Assembly: GCF_910578895.1 (NCBI RefSeq)
Contig: NZ_CAJTSC010000009.1
Location: 12,343-76,342, forward strand
Source of the DNA: an uncultured Bacteroides sp.
GTDB lineage: Bacteria > Bacteroidota > Bacteroidia > Bacteroidales > Bacteroidaceae
Length of the DNA stretch: 64,000 bases
Reading direction: 5' to 3'
Position numbers and translations under genes: made by a program. Positions within the stretch are counted from its first letter, which is position 1; each line of letters begins with the position of its first letter. The notes under the pieces were generated by a model that made no database searches, had not been told where the DNA came from, and saw only the letters and a list, made by a program, of their open reading frames with translations. This document shows, in pieces, positions 17,008 through 26,405 of this stretch.

Positions 17008-17470
17008 AATAGCGTTCCTGAAATCTATCATACTGCTGTTTATCGTAGGCGCAATGGGTGCTTGCGATAAACAGACCGTATATCACACGTTTCAATCCGT
17101 CCCGCAGGGGGGATGGAAACGGCAGGACACGCTGTTTTTCCATGTCATGGTCCCCGATTCGCAAACTTACTACAAACTGACCGTAGAAATCCGTAACCGT
17201 AACACCTATCCTTATCAGAATATTAACTTATCCGTTGGCTACGATGGTCCGGGAGTGAAAAAAACGCAGGCGGACACACTAAAAGCAGTGCTGGCGAATG
17301 AAGAAGGCGTCTGGCAAGGAGACGGTTGGGGCGGATTATACCAATCTGCATTCTCCGCCGGCAGCGTCAAAATAGAGCAACCCGGGGAGTACCTCTTCAA
17401 AGTGGCATACACACTGCCCGATGACACGCTGCCCGGCATCAACGATGTGGGAATCAAATTGCAGCGATAG
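16985..17470 (+). CDS. gldH: Gliding-motility lipoprotein GldH family
   Basis: 161 residues from the ATG at 16985, which overlaps the ricT-like gene by 23 bp; the longer in-frame ORF upstream is out-of-frame translation of the ricT tail. Lipoprotein signal with lipobox VGAMGAC (Cys27), followed by a ~130-residue all-beta domain (VYHTFQSVPQGGWKRQDTLF, VEIRNRNTYPYQNINLSV, DGWGGLYQSAFS, IEQPGEYLFKVAY, GINDVGIKL) typical of GldH. In gliding Flavobacteria GldH is needed for motility; Bacteroides do not glide, so the retained protein must do something else in the envelope. The holB-ricT-gldH order supports the family call. Confidence 0.87.
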   Translation: MTNRFENKIAFLKSIILLFIVGAMGACDKQTVYHTFQSVPQGGWKRQDTLFFHVMVPDSQTYYKLTVEIRNRNTYPYQNINLSVGYDGPGVKKTQADTLKAVLANEEGVWQGDGWGGLYQSAFSAGSVKIEQPGEYLFKVAYTLPDDTLPGINDVGIKLQR

Positions 17471-17568
17471 CATTAATCCAAGTAACAAGATATAATAACC
17501 AAGACTTGTTCTGACAGTTCCATACTATCGTACAAGAAACTGCCAAAATAAATCTTGGCTATCACAGT

Positions 17569-18774
17569 TTACGGAATATAGTTCCAATAATCCGTATTAG
17601 TAATTACTTCAACTATAATTTTCCGGTCACCTCTTCTTATTTGGTCGGATGCGGTCTCCGACGCATACGAGATTTTCTTGCCCACTCCTCTGGATTTTAA
17701 GACAGCTGCCGGAACTCCTTTCTTAATCAGCGCGTCAACCACCGCTGCCGCACGTTTCTCCGACAGTCTATGATTGTATTCGGACGAACCTTTCGCATCA
17801 GCATAGCCGGTTATCAGAAATTTGCACGAGCTATTGTCTTTCATTAACCTTGCTATTTTATCAATGACTGCCATAGATTCCGTTGTAAGTGTCCACTTAT
17901 CGAAGTCGAATGAAATGTCATCAAACAATCTCCATTGATTCCTGTCCGGAGTTGTCTTCTCCACCACCTTTTCTATGACGACAGGCTTTTCCACAATATT
18001 CTCTACGGTTCTTTCCCGATACAGGATTTCCGGTTGTGGCTTTTTCGACTTACCTCCTATGCGCCACATCAGACGTACACTTCCTTGCCAGGCATTGGCG
18101 ACATGCCTGTAAGGCATGACCAGATAATCTGCTTGCAGCCCCAGCCCGAAACGGTCATTCAGCCACATATTTACACCCGCTCCTAATGAAACCGGTATCA
18201 GATGTTTCTTGTCCGCTCCGTCTTTGTTATAGTCATTGGTAAAATTCCAGCCCATCTCTTCCTCATCGAACTTTTCAAGACCATTGTAGGCAATCGAAAA
18301 ATTCTTGTACATGTAATTGACACCGACCCGCAGGAAAGGATCAATATAGGGTGAGTGGAAATATTCGCCGAGCCTCCATTGCAGCCCTATCCCCGCCATG
18401 CCTATCCACCGGGATTCCTTACCGTTATATACCGGATCTCTCGCATATTGCACTTCTCCCTGCATATCCAGGTAGAAATGTTCGTTCAATTCACGTGCGG
18501 CATAAAGCTGTCCGCCGAAAAGCATTTCTTTCATACTCGTTTCCACATTATATCCGCCTTTGCTGTTTTTATAAAACCCTATCACGTTAAAACGAGTCAT
18601 CTGCAATCCCGTCACACCGATTCCTATTTCCCATGCTTTTTTCTCATGTATTCCACGGGAACCGTTTCCATCTCCGGAAATCCCGAGAGTTTCCTGGGCA
18701 TGAATGCACGTTTCTCCACATGTCATAAGCCCCAAAAACATCACAAATGATATATAAACAATTCTTGTTTTCAT
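17569..18774 (-). CDS. OmpA-family outer-membrane protein
   Basis: 401 residues. Signal peptide ending near CIHAQ, an N-terminal region of about 240 residues with alternating aromatic strands (beta-barrel-like; YIDPFLRVGVNYMYKNFSI, GLGLQADYLVMPYRHV), a coiled linker rich in VVEKPVVIEKVVEK, and a C-terminal OmpA peptidoglycan-binding domain (ISFDFDKWTLTTESMAVIDK; ITGYADAKGSSEYNHRLSEKR at about 325-345). It would anchor the outer membrane to peptidoglycan. Its start lies 18 bp after the stop of the collagen-like lipoprotein gene, so the two probably form one minus-strand operon. Confidence 0.9.
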   Translation of the reverse strand: MKTRIVYISFVMFLGLMTCGETCIHAQETLGISGDGNGSRGIHEKKAWEIGIGVTGLQMTRFNVIGFYKNSKGGYNVETSMKEMLFGGQLYAARELNEHFYLDMQGEVQYARDPVYNGKESRWIGMAGIGLQWRLGEYFHSPYIDPFLRVGVNYMYKNFSIAYNGLEKFDEEEMGWNFTNDYNKDGADKKHLIPVSLGAGVNMWLNDRFGLGLQADYLVMPYRHVANAWQGSVRLMWRIGGKSKKPQPEILYRERTVENIVEKPVVIEKVVEKTTPDRNQWRLFDDISFDFDKWTLTTESMAVIDKIARLMKDNSSCKFLITGYADAKGSSEYNHRLSEKRAAAVVDALIKKGVPAAVLKSRGVGKKISYASETASDQIRRGDRKIIVEVITNTDYWNYIP

Positions 18775-18792
18775 TATTTCTATTCTTTATAG

Positions 18793-21588
18793 TTAAGGTT
18801 CGTAAATAACATTGGGTATCGCGAAAGTCGTATCACCGTTGTATCTTTCAATATAGAAGGCGTTCGTTCCTCCGGCTTTCGCCTTTAAAGTTCCTATTTT
18901 CAATTCGTTGTAAAAAACATAGGCATTGGAAGAAGCAGTCTCTATTGTAATCACCGCATTCAGGAACGGACCCAGCACCCTATATGCCGGTTCATTAAAA
19001 GACGATGACTTGTTTGAGCTTGTAGCTTCCTGGCTTCCCTGTGAGGAGGAATATTTGAACTTGACATACGCAACCTTCAGCGGTTCCATTTCAGCTTCCG
19101 TATACAATGCCGCTTCCACATATTCCGGCTTATCCGTATCCTTTACTGTTGTAAAACTGTTTGACTTATAGATTTTAGCCATATCTACGTTCGAATAGTC
19201 CAGCTCCCCTTCCGCATAGGAGAAAGAAGGCTCATCGCCCCCGATAAACGTTTTCAGCTTGATTGTTTTGAGCGTAGGTCCCATCTGATAAGGAGGCAGA
19301 AAGGCAGTACCGTTCCATAAGATAGACTCTCCGTAGTAGGATGCCGCACTCTTCACCGTATAGTAGACATTGCTTCCGTCCCAGAAATTATCCCAATTGT
19401 TCTTGTAGTTGCCATTATTCCGTATTACGGGGCGATATGTTTCCAAACAGATATAGGAATATACATTCCCACTGGTGGAAACACCTGTGTTTCCATTTAT
19501 TTTTTTGTCAGTAAGAATACTTGCGGGATTTTCCTTGTCCCTCACCTGATAGGCTTCTAACGTTCTGACGAAGTTAGGCAGATAAGTCGGCAGTTGTTTC
19601 CATTCATCATCCGGATTCATCTTCCTTTGAATATCAAAATAAATCCTTTGATAACCATAATTCAGATATGACCCGTATTTACTAAGCTTGATTCTCATGC
19701 GGATACGGTTGGGCACATACGTGTTCATTGCCGACTCTTTGGGAGTTCCGCCGGCTATGGTGACACTTTTTGTCTTTCCCCACCGTGCATCCACTGCCTG
19801 AATTTCCGGCAAATCTTCTTTGGGAACAATAAACTTGCCTTCGCTGTCTGCCGTGTATTCCTTTTCCGGAGCAATACCCGGCATTCCCTTTACCACCGCT
19901 CCCGGTGCAACCTGCCCCTTCTCGTCATATACGGTATAACGTACGCCACCATCGGTCGTGCGGACATATTCCCCAAATTCCGGTTGGGAATATTCAGCGA
20001 TTACATTCGGAACACCATAGACGACCGTGACTTCCACCCCCGGCTTTCCCGGTTCACCGGGTTTTCCGTCAGTCCCGTCCGTGCCGTCTTCGCCGTCCTT
20101 TCCGCGCAGATAACTGTAAAAGTCATCCAGGGTATTTTTATCACAATCCCATTTTCCTCCTGTTTTGTAATCCAATATCGGATTATCCGTACCACAACGT
20201 TTCGCGAGGTCCTCTTTCCAAAGTTGGTATGCCGATAACCCGTCTGTGCCGTCTTCTCCGTCATCACCTGCCAGGAAACTGTAGAAATCAAGTTCCGAGA
20301 CTTTATCTGAAGGCCATTTTTCACCGGGTTTGTGCGGATTGTCCAATTGTCCTGTTACCGCTGTCGATTTCCACAAGTCATAGGCAGACTGTCCGTTTTT
20401 ACCATCATCTCCCGACAAGTAGTCGTAGAAGTCCGACATGGTGATTTTATCCGTTGGCCATGCAGTTCCGTCCTTGCCGGTAATTTTCCCGGCTTTTACA
20501 TCCTCCAGCCACAATTCATACGCTGAAGCACCTGCCGAACCGTCTTTTCCACTCGTTCCTTTTGCCGGGACATTCGTGTCCGTATCTCCTAACCACCAAT
20601 TACCGTTTTCACCAATATAGGGTGACTCTCCCGACAAGCCGTCATCGCCCTTTTCTCCTTGCGCCTTTACACCGGTGTTGGTTTCGCCAATCCACCAGTA
20701 ACCATCCTTGATGCTCGGGGTTACGCCATCTTCACCCTTATCTCCTTTTTCTCCTTGTGCGGCAATGCCTGTATCGGTTTCGCCAATCCACCAATTACCG
20801 TCTTTTATGACCGGTGTCTCTCCATCTTTTCCTTTTGCCGGTATTTGGGTATCTGTGTCTCCCAACCACCAGTTGCCGTTGTTTCCGACATAAGGAGTAA
20901 GACCGTCATCACCTTTTTCACCCTTGGCTGACACTCCCGTATCTGTAGAACCGACATACCAGTTTCCATTAGCACCTACATGGGGTGTTATTCCGTCTAC
21001 GCCGTCCTTTCCCTTGAGGTACATAAAGAAGTCGCTCTGAGTTATCTGGTCTTTCGGCCAGTCTACTTCTTCTTGTGCCACCATCTGTTTCCAAAGTTCA
21101 TAAGCGGACATGCCGTCCTTACCGTCAAGACCGTCCCTGCCGGCTGCCTTTATTCCGGTATCCTGGTTGCCAATCCACCAATTGCCGTTTTCGCCGACAT
21201 GAGGAGTTTGCCCGTCCCTGCCGGTAAGAAAGTCCCAGAAATCTTTTTCCGAATTTTTGGAAGCAGGCCATGTCTGTTCGGGGTTGTGCGGATCAGCCAC
21301 ATCCCCGTTTGCAATGAACTCTTTCCACAATTGATAGGATGAGAGACCGTCTTCTCCCTTATCTCCTTTTTCACCCTTGATGTAAACAAGGAAATCCGTC
21401 AGTTCGGTTTTATCTTTTGGCCAATCAATATTTCCCGCCACTACTTCTTCTTTCCACAAGTCGTATGCGGATTTGCCATCGTCTCCTTTAGGTCCTTTCG
21501 GTAATTCAAAGTTCATGTCACTACATGAGATTACTAATAGCCACGACAGCATTAGTAAAAAACAGGTATTTATTCTTTTAAGGTTCAT
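18793..21588 (-). CDS. Modular collagen-like surface lipoprotein
   Basis: 931 residues. Lipoprotein signal (lipobox LVISC, Cys22). Residues about 30-530 are two kinds of module joined by short Gly-X-Y runs (GPKGDDGK, GEKGDKGEDG, GKPGEPGKPG). Module A (six copies, ~42-50 residues) begins SAYxLWK, continues with WPxDK and ends DFYxYLxG; module B (six copies, ~27-30 residues) begins TPxVGxNGNWWxG and ends DTGxxAKG. Such modules occur in phage-tail and Firmicutes collagen-like proteins; here they are on a Bacteroides lipoprotein. The last ~400 residues are non-repetitive, with a small carboxypeptidase-regulatory-like stretch (YTVYDEKGQVAPGAVVKG) and an unknown C-terminal domain. It is first in an operon with an OmpA-family protein. 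A stalked surface adhesin or spacer is inferred. Confidence 0.83.
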   Translation of the reverse strand: MNLKRINTCFLLMLSWLLVISCSDMNFELPKGPKGDDGKSAYDLWKEEVVAGNIDWPKDKTELTDFLVYIKGEKGDKGEDGLSSYQLWKEFIANGDVADPHNPEQTWPASKNSEKDFWDFLTGRDGQTPHVGENGNWWIGNQDTGIKAAGRDGLDGKDGMSAYELWKQMVAQEEVDWPKDQITQSDFFMYLKGKDGVDGITPHVGANGNWYVGSTDTGVSAKGEKGDDGLTPYVGNNGNWWLGDTDTQIPAKGKDGETPVIKDGNWWIGETDTGIAAQGEKGDKGEDGVTPSIKDGYWWIGETNTGVKAQGEKGDDGLSGESPYIGENGNWWLGDTDTNVPAKGTSGKDGSAGASAYELWLEDVKAGKITGKDGTAWPTDKITMSDFYDYLSGDDGKNGQSAYDLWKSTAVTGQLDNPHKPGEKWPSDKVSELDFYSFLAGDDGEDGTDGLSAYQLWKEDLAKRCGTDNPILDYKTGGKWDCDKNTLDDFYSYLRGKDGEDGTDGTDGKPGEPGKPGVEVTVVYGVPNVIAEYSQPEFGEYVRTTDGGVRYTVYDEKGQVAPGAVVKGMPGIAPEKEYTADSEGKFIVPKEDLPEIQAVDARWGKTKSVTIAGGTPKESAMNTYVPNRIRMRIKLSKYGSYLNYGYQRIYFDIQRKMNPDDEWKQLPTYLPNFVRTLEAYQVRDKENPASILTDKKINGNTGVSTSGNVYSYICLETYRPVIRNNGNYKNNWDNFWDGSNVYYTVKSAASYYGESILWNGTAFLPPYQMGPTLKTIKLKTFIGGDEPSFSYAEGELDYSNVDMAKIYKSNSFTTVKDTDKPEYVEAALYTEAEMEPLKVAYVKFKYSSSQGSQEATSSNKSSSFNEPAYRVLGPFLNAVITIETASSNAYVFYNELKIGTLKAKAGGTNAFYIERYNGDTTFAIPNVIYEP

Positions 21589-22404
21589 ATACGCTAAATG
21601 TTAATTGAATTGTGAATCTTTAAGTATCGGTTAAAATAAGCGGCTTGCAAAACACAGCCGTTGCAGATAACACCCCCAAACGGAGTATGAACATTTCCTT
21701 GCCATATTCATCCGTGGGTAATTCTTGCGATAAGTAAAAATGATACACGGATGATTGGTACGAACAACAAAAAACATTTTCATTATTATTACAAGGAATT
21801 GTGTAAAATAGTACTCGAAGCCTTTAGAAATACATATACTTCGATTACCCGTCTATACCGTTTCTTGACATAAGAACGAAAAACAACACGTGTCATGACA
21901 AAAAACAACTGTACATTTTAAAAAGTTTGGCACTCAATATCGCCGTTCAGATTGGCAGAAGCAATTAATGTTAAAACACCCACATACTGCAATATCAGCA
22001 TAATATGTTTTTGGCTTATATGGGAAAATAACGAAAGACATGGTTGTATCGATTATTACAATGCATAATCGGTCTTTGCCTGCCGTTCCAGACCTGACAG
22101 GCACGAACCGAAGCGAGCAACCGAAACAAAGGCTACCGGTATATAATTAATATAATAGATATCAATATATTGAATAAACCGGAACGTGCGTACCGGATAT
22201 CTATATGAATGTGAAAGAAGATATTCTTATAAGAAAACAATAGTCGATAGGAAAATGATTTATTGTCAAAATACCGAAAGCAGCCACACATGAATTCCGA
22301 AAAATGCAATCCGTTCCTGACGATTTGCACTTCTTCTCCCTTGTTGACGTTTTTTTATATTGAAAATCAACCGTCAACCCAACTACAACAAGCTAAGAGA
22401 CATA
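21589..22404. other. AT-rich 816 bp region without genes
   Basis: Lies between the stop of rodA and the start of the collagen-like lipoprotein gene, both on the minus strand, and is visibly more AT-rich than the flanking genes. It holds a 9 bp inverted repeat TCATCCGTG (21708-21716) / CACGGATGA (21746-21754) and TGACA/TGTCA words around 21866-21900, but no exact Bacteroides -7 box facing the lipoprotein gene. Small ORFs here have no family resemblance and are not called. Probably the regulatory region of the lipoprotein-OmpA operon. Confidence 0.55.
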
Positions 22405-23862
22405 TTATGCCAACCTTCTGTTTCTCCCCGCATCGATGCGCAAGAAGATAAACAGCAGTATCGTGAATCCCCACAACGAAGAACCGCCATAGCTGAAGAA
22501 AGGCAACGGAATACCGATAACAGGCGTCAGTCCGAGCACCATCCCTATATTGATGAAGAGATGGAACAGGAAGATACTAAGCACCGAATATCCGTATACC
22601 CTACCGAATGCGGACTGCTGCCGTTCTGCCAGTGCTATCAGGCGAAGTATCAGAACCAGGAACAAGAGCAGCACTGCCGTCGAACCGATGAACCCCTCCT
22701 CTTCGCCCACGGTACAGAAGATAAAGTCCGTATCCTGCTCGGGCACATATTTAAGCTTGGTCTGCGTACCGTTCAGGAAGCCTTTTCCGGTCAGCCCGCC
22801 CGACCCGATAGCAATCTTCGATTGATTGACGTTATAGCCTGCTCCCGCCAAATCTTCTTCCATACCAAGCACAACCTTGATGCGGATCTGCTGGTGGGGT
22901 TCCAATACCTTATTGAAGAAATAGTCGCTGGAATAGAGAAAACCGATGGAACCGACGGCAAACAAGCCTATGAGAAGATAGTTCCAACGACGTTCGCTCA
23001 GGGAGAGGAAAAGCAGATAGCCCGTTACCACCACACACAGTCCCCATTGCACCCACACCAAATTAAAAGGAACGATATATTCCGAAACAAGATAGGCAAC
23101 AAGCAACGCCGCAAAAGAACCGCCGATGATGTTACGCACAGGCTCCCATTTCCTGTCATACACCCACACCATTCCACCGGCAAAAAGCAACACCATCGAC
23201 AGGACGGCAAACTCCCCGATAGGGGTCGGAGTGTCTGCTATGAAAACCTGATCGAAACGAATGCCTACCACAAAATATACCACCGCGCAAATGCCCGAGA
23301 AGAGCACTACCCCGGGCATACCCTCGCGATAGAGCATCAGAAAGAAAGCCATATAAACCAATGCCGACCCCGTCTCCCGCTGAAGGATAATCAGCAGCAT
23401 CGGCAGCAAAATAAGGAAAGCCAGCATCGATGCACTCTTCCAGTTTTTCATGGTGAAGGAATAGGCACTCATATACTTCGCCAACGCCAATGCCGTGGCG
23501 AACTTGGCAAACTCGGCAGGTTGCAGGCTCACAGGTCCCAAAATCAGCCATGAACGAGAGCCTTTCGTATCGGGGGCAATGAAAATGGTCACAACCAACA
23601 AGAGGATAAGCCCTATATATATAATGTAAGAGAACATATCATAGAGCGTGTCTTCCAGCATCAGCAGAACAAATCCCAACCCGAATGAACAGACAATCCA
23701 CATGAATTGCTTGCCGGAACGGGTGGAGAAATCCAGAAAGTCGCGGTCGCCATAGTCGTAACTTGCCCCGCAGACGCTGAACCAGCCGAACACAATCAAC
23801 ATCAGGTAGACTACAATCGTCACCCAATCCAATGATTTCCATATATTGTCTCTTCTTACCAT
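22405..23862 (-). CDS. rodA: Rod-shape-determining SEDS protein RodA
   Basis: A SEDS glycosyltransferase that polymerises lipid-II glycan strands for lateral wall growth, working with PBP2. 485 residues, somewhat longer than E. coli RodA (about 370) because of an enlarged middle. Multiple membrane segments; SEDS signatures LQPAEFAKFATALALAKYM, GLTGKGFLNGTQTKLKYVPE and DTDFIFCTVGEEEGFIGS, and the C-terminal IPLPFFSYGGSS. It ends the minus-strand cluster purH-mreB-mreC-mreD-mrdA-rodA, 106 bp after mrdA, with an octad array in that gap. Confidence 0.96.
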   Translation of the reverse strand: MVRRDNIWKSLDWVTIVVYLMLIVFGWFSVCGASYDYGDRDFLDFSTRSGKQFMWIVCSFGLGFVLLMLEDTLYDMFSYIIYIGLILLLVVTIFIAPDTKGSRSWLILGPVSLQPAEFAKFATALALAKYMSAYSFTMKNWKSASMLAFLILLPMLLIILQRETGSALVYMAFFLMLYREGMPGVVLFSGICAVVYFVVGIRFDQVFIADTPTPIGEFAVLSMVLLFAGGMVWVYDRKWEPVRNIIGGSFAALLVAYLVSEYIVPFNLVWVQWGLCVVVTGYLLFLSLSERRWNYLLIGLFAVGSIGFLYSSDYFFNKVLEPHQQIRIKVVLGMEEDLAGAGYNVNQSKIAIGSGGLTGKGFLNGTQTKLKYVPEQDTDFIFCTVGEEEGFIGSTAVLLLFLVLILRLIALAERQQSAFGRVYGYSVLSIFLFHLFINIGMVLGLTPVIGIPLPFFSYGGSSLWGFTILLFIFLRIDAGRNRRLA

Positions 23863-23880
23863 CTATATTGCCAATATCAG

Positions 23881-23968
23881 CCTGTTTGTCAGCCTATTTA
23901 CTTATTCGTTCATTTGTCTCCTCGTTCACCCGCATACTTATTCACCCGTATACCTGTTTTCCGGTTTC
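23881..23968. repeat. Octad (8 bp) tandem array between mrdA and rodA
   Basis: Eleven 8-mers in unbroken register, e.g. TTTACTTA, TTCGTTCA, CTCGTTCA, CCCGCATA, CTTATTCA, CCCGTATA, CCTGTTTT, following a YYYRTTYA-like pattern. It fills the whole gap between the mrdA stop (23969) and the rodA start (23862), so it must be within the shared transcript. Confidence 0.75.
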
Positions 23969-25834
23969 CTACCTCTCCTCGTCTCCGTACAGAATGACGC
24001 GGTTGCTGAACTCTTCCGCACGCAACTCGTTCTCCGGCGACAATTTGCCATGCAGGTACTGGTCCATCATCATCGCACCGATAGGAACACCATACGTAGC
24101 ACCGAAACCGCCATTTTCCACATATACCGCGATGGCAATCTTCGGATCGTTCATCGGTGCAAATCCCATAAACACCGAATGGTCTTTGCCACGGTTCTGT
24201 GCCGTACCGGTCTTGCCACACGCCTCCACACCCGGCAGGATGGTACCCACCATACGGCAGGTGGCGCTACCCGTACTTCCCGTGACGGCGGCACGCATGC
24301 CCGCCACCACTTCATCATAATACTCCCTGCCTATCGAGGTGACACGCGGAGTACGATAGAGGCTGTCCAGTTCATTGTCCTGTATCTCCTTCACAATATG
24401 CGGAGTTATGAAATGCCCCCGGTTGGCAATGGTCGCACCTAAATTGGCTATCTGCAACGGGGTTGTAAGAATTTCTCCCTGCCCGATAGAGATACTAATC
24501 ACCGTAAGCCCGTTCCATGAACCCCGGTAAGCTTTATCGTAAAATTTGGCATTGGGAATCAGCCCGCGCTGCTCTCCCGGAAGGTCGATACCGAGACGAT
24601 AACCGAACCCTTGCGATACCATGTGGTCTTTCCACACGGTAATGGCATTTTGAGGAGAACCGTATTTCTTGTCGCCGAACATACGGAACAGCCCCCAGCA
24701 AAAGTATGAGTTGCACGAGGTGGCAATCGCCGGAATCAATGGCAAGGGAGAAGCATGGCCGTGGCAACCCACGTGCAGACTTCCATAATTGAAACCGTGC
24801 GCACAAGGGTAGGTAGGATAATCTTCATGGATAATTCCCTCTTGCAGGAACGTCAATGCCTGTGCAGTCTTGAAAGTAGACCCCGGCGGATATGCTCCCA
24901 TGATTGCACGGTTCAGGAGCGGTTTCCGTTTGTCTCCCTGCAGTGTCCGGTGATTCTTTCCGCGTTGACGCCCAATCATCAGATGAGGGTCGAACGTAGG
25001 GGAAGAAACCATGCAAAGTATCTCGCCCGTAGCAGGCTCAATGGCTACGATAGCCCCGATTTTATGTTGCAGCAAACGCTCGCCCAACTGTTGCAATTCA
25101 ATGTCGATACCCAGCGTAAGGTTCTTGCCGGGCACGGAAGTCCGGTCGAGCTTTCCATCCATGTAATGTCCCTGGATACGCCCGTGCGCGTCACGAAGCA
25201 GAATCTCCACCCCTTTCTCTCCACGGAGATACTTCTCGTACGACTTTTCAATACCCTGCTTGCCTATATAGTCCCCACGGATGTAATAGTTGTCCGCTTC
25301 AATGTCTTTCTTCGACACTTCGCCGATATCGCCCAACGCGTGTCCCGCAGCATCGTAAGTATATTGCCGGATGGTGCGCCGCTGAATATAGAAACCGGGA
25401 AACTTGAACAGTTTCTCCTGAAACACGCCACACTCCTCTGCCGAAAGCTGTGTCATGAACACCTGATGCGTATATTTGGAATAACCGGGGTTCATCCAGC
25501 GGTTCTTCACATCCTTCATCCGCTTTTGAAACTGATCGAGCGTGATGTTCAGCGCACGGCAGAAGTCAAGTGTATCAAGTTCGGTCACTTCGCGGGGCAC
25601 GAACGTGATGTCATACGCCGGCTGGTTAAAAACCAGCAGCTTTCCGTTGCGATCGTAAATAGCGCCACGCGAAGGATATTGGATTTTATTCAAAAAGGCA
25701 TTGCTGTCCGCATTCTTCTTGTAATCATCCGTCATGATTTGCAAGTCGAACAGGCGAGTCACGTAGATAAGCACAATGACGACAGCCGCCATGCCTATCA
25801 CATATTTTCGTTTCTCCAGCGTATAATCCTTCAT
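23969..25834 (-). CDS. mrdA: Penicillin-binding protein 2 (MrdA)
   Basis: Class B transpeptidase of the elongasome, partner of RodA. 621 residues: one N-terminal membrane helix (about 12-28), a dimerisation/pedestal region, and the transpeptidase domain with S319-T-F-K322 (PPGSTFK), S373-C-N375 and K541-T-G543. Length and motif spacing match PBP2 of other Bacteroidetes. It is followed by rodA across an octad array and preceded by mreD across a heptad array, both within the inferred polycistronic transcript. Confidence 0.96.
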   Translation of the reverse strand: MKDYTLEKRKYVIGMAAVVIVLIYVTRLFDLQIMTDDYKKNADSNAFLNKIQYPSRGAIYDRNGKLLVFNQPAYDITFVPREVTELDTLDFCRALNITLDQFQKRMKDVKNRWMNPGYSKYTHQVFMTQLSAEECGVFQEKLFKFPGFYIQRRTIRQYTYDAAGHALGDIGEVSKKDIEADNYYIRGDYIGKQGIEKSYEKYLRGEKGVEILLRDAHGRIQGHYMDGKLDRTSVPGKNLTLGIDIELQQLGERLLQHKIGAIVAIEPATGEILCMVSSPTFDPHLMIGRQRGKNHRTLQGDKRKPLLNRAIMGAYPPGSTFKTAQALTFLQEGIIHEDYPTYPCAHGFNYGSLHVGCHGHASPLPLIPAIATSCNSYFCWGLFRMFGDKKYGSPQNAITVWKDHMVSQGFGYRLGIDLPGEQRGLIPNAKFYDKAYRGSWNGLTVISISIGQGEILTTPLQIANLGATIANRGHFITPHIVKEIQDNELDSLYRTPRVTSIGREYYDEVVAGMRAAVTGSTGSATCRMVGTILPGVEACGKTGTAQNRGKDHSVFMGFAPMNDPKIAIAVYVENGGFGATYGVPIGAMMMDQYLHGKLSPENELRAEEFSNRVILYGDEER

Positions 25835-25839
25835 TGAAA

Positions 25840-25888
25840 GTTATGAGTTATGAGTGATTAGTGATTGATGATTGGGAATTGGGGATGG
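25840..25888. repeat. Heptad (7 bp) tandem array between mreD and mrdA
   Basis: Seven 7-mers in register: GTTATGA, GTTATGA, GTGATTA, GTGATTG, ATGATTG, GGAATTG, GGGATGG. It occupies nearly all of the 67 bp gap between the mrdA start and the mreD stop. Confidence 0.8.
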
Positions 25889-25901
25889 TCTTTACCCGCG
25901 C

Positions 25902-26405
25902 CTATTCCTTCTTCCTTATCCCCTCTACCGCCATGATGCAACTTACGGTCAGCAAAGTGCTCGTTGCAATTCTCAACAATAGCGTACCGAAATGGGCAAA
26001 TGAGAAAAACTCAAGGGTAAGCAACATGCCATGATGCACCAGAACACTGACAACCAGATATTTCAGGAAAGGGAAAAAGCCCATCGTACGGACTGCCGGC
26101 ACCAACGTATCCAGCGTATCGCGCGGCACAAACAGACGCAAGAACACGGGACGCAGAAATGCCAGCAACACCGTGGCGCCCGCATTCATTCCCGGAGTAT
26201 CGGAAAACACATCAACCGTCAGTCCAAGAAAGAACGCCCATACCATCAGCGCATTACGGGACACATCCGACTCGAACTTCAATACCATATATATATATAA
26301 AAACGGAGTGGCATATCCGGCAATATGCACATTATTCAGTATCAACACTTGCAACAGTATCAAACCGGCAAACCATCCTATCTTATGCAAATAATTGATT
26401 ATCAT
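25902..26405 (-). CDS. mreD: Rod-shape-determining protein MreD
   Basis: A small membrane protein of the elongasome. 167 residues with about five hydrophobic segments (VLILNNVHIAGYATPFLYIY, FFLGLTVDVFSDTPGMNAG with the conserved D in the membrane). Its start overlaps the mreC stop by 4 bp, showing translational coupling. The family is recognised mainly from length, topology and position between mreC and mrdA. Confidence 0.92.
   Translation of the reverse strand: MIINYLHKIGWFAGLILLQVLILNNVHIAGYATPFLYIYMVLKFESDVSRNALMVWAFFLGLTVDVFSDTPGMNAGATVLLAFLRPVFLRLFVPRDTLDTLVPAVRTMGFFPFLKYLVVSVLVHHGMLLTLEFFSFAHFGTLLLRIATSTLLTVSCIMAVEGIRKKE

Noticed and set aside
18793..21588. Collagen-like modules as part of a prophage tail fibre
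   Set aside because: No other phage genes are near, and the protein has a lipoprotein signal and an OmpA-family operon partner.
21708..21754. Invertible promoter flanked by TCATCCGTG/CACGGATGA
   Set aside because: Arms are only 9 bp, the segment between them has no -7 box in either direction, and no recombinase gene is near.
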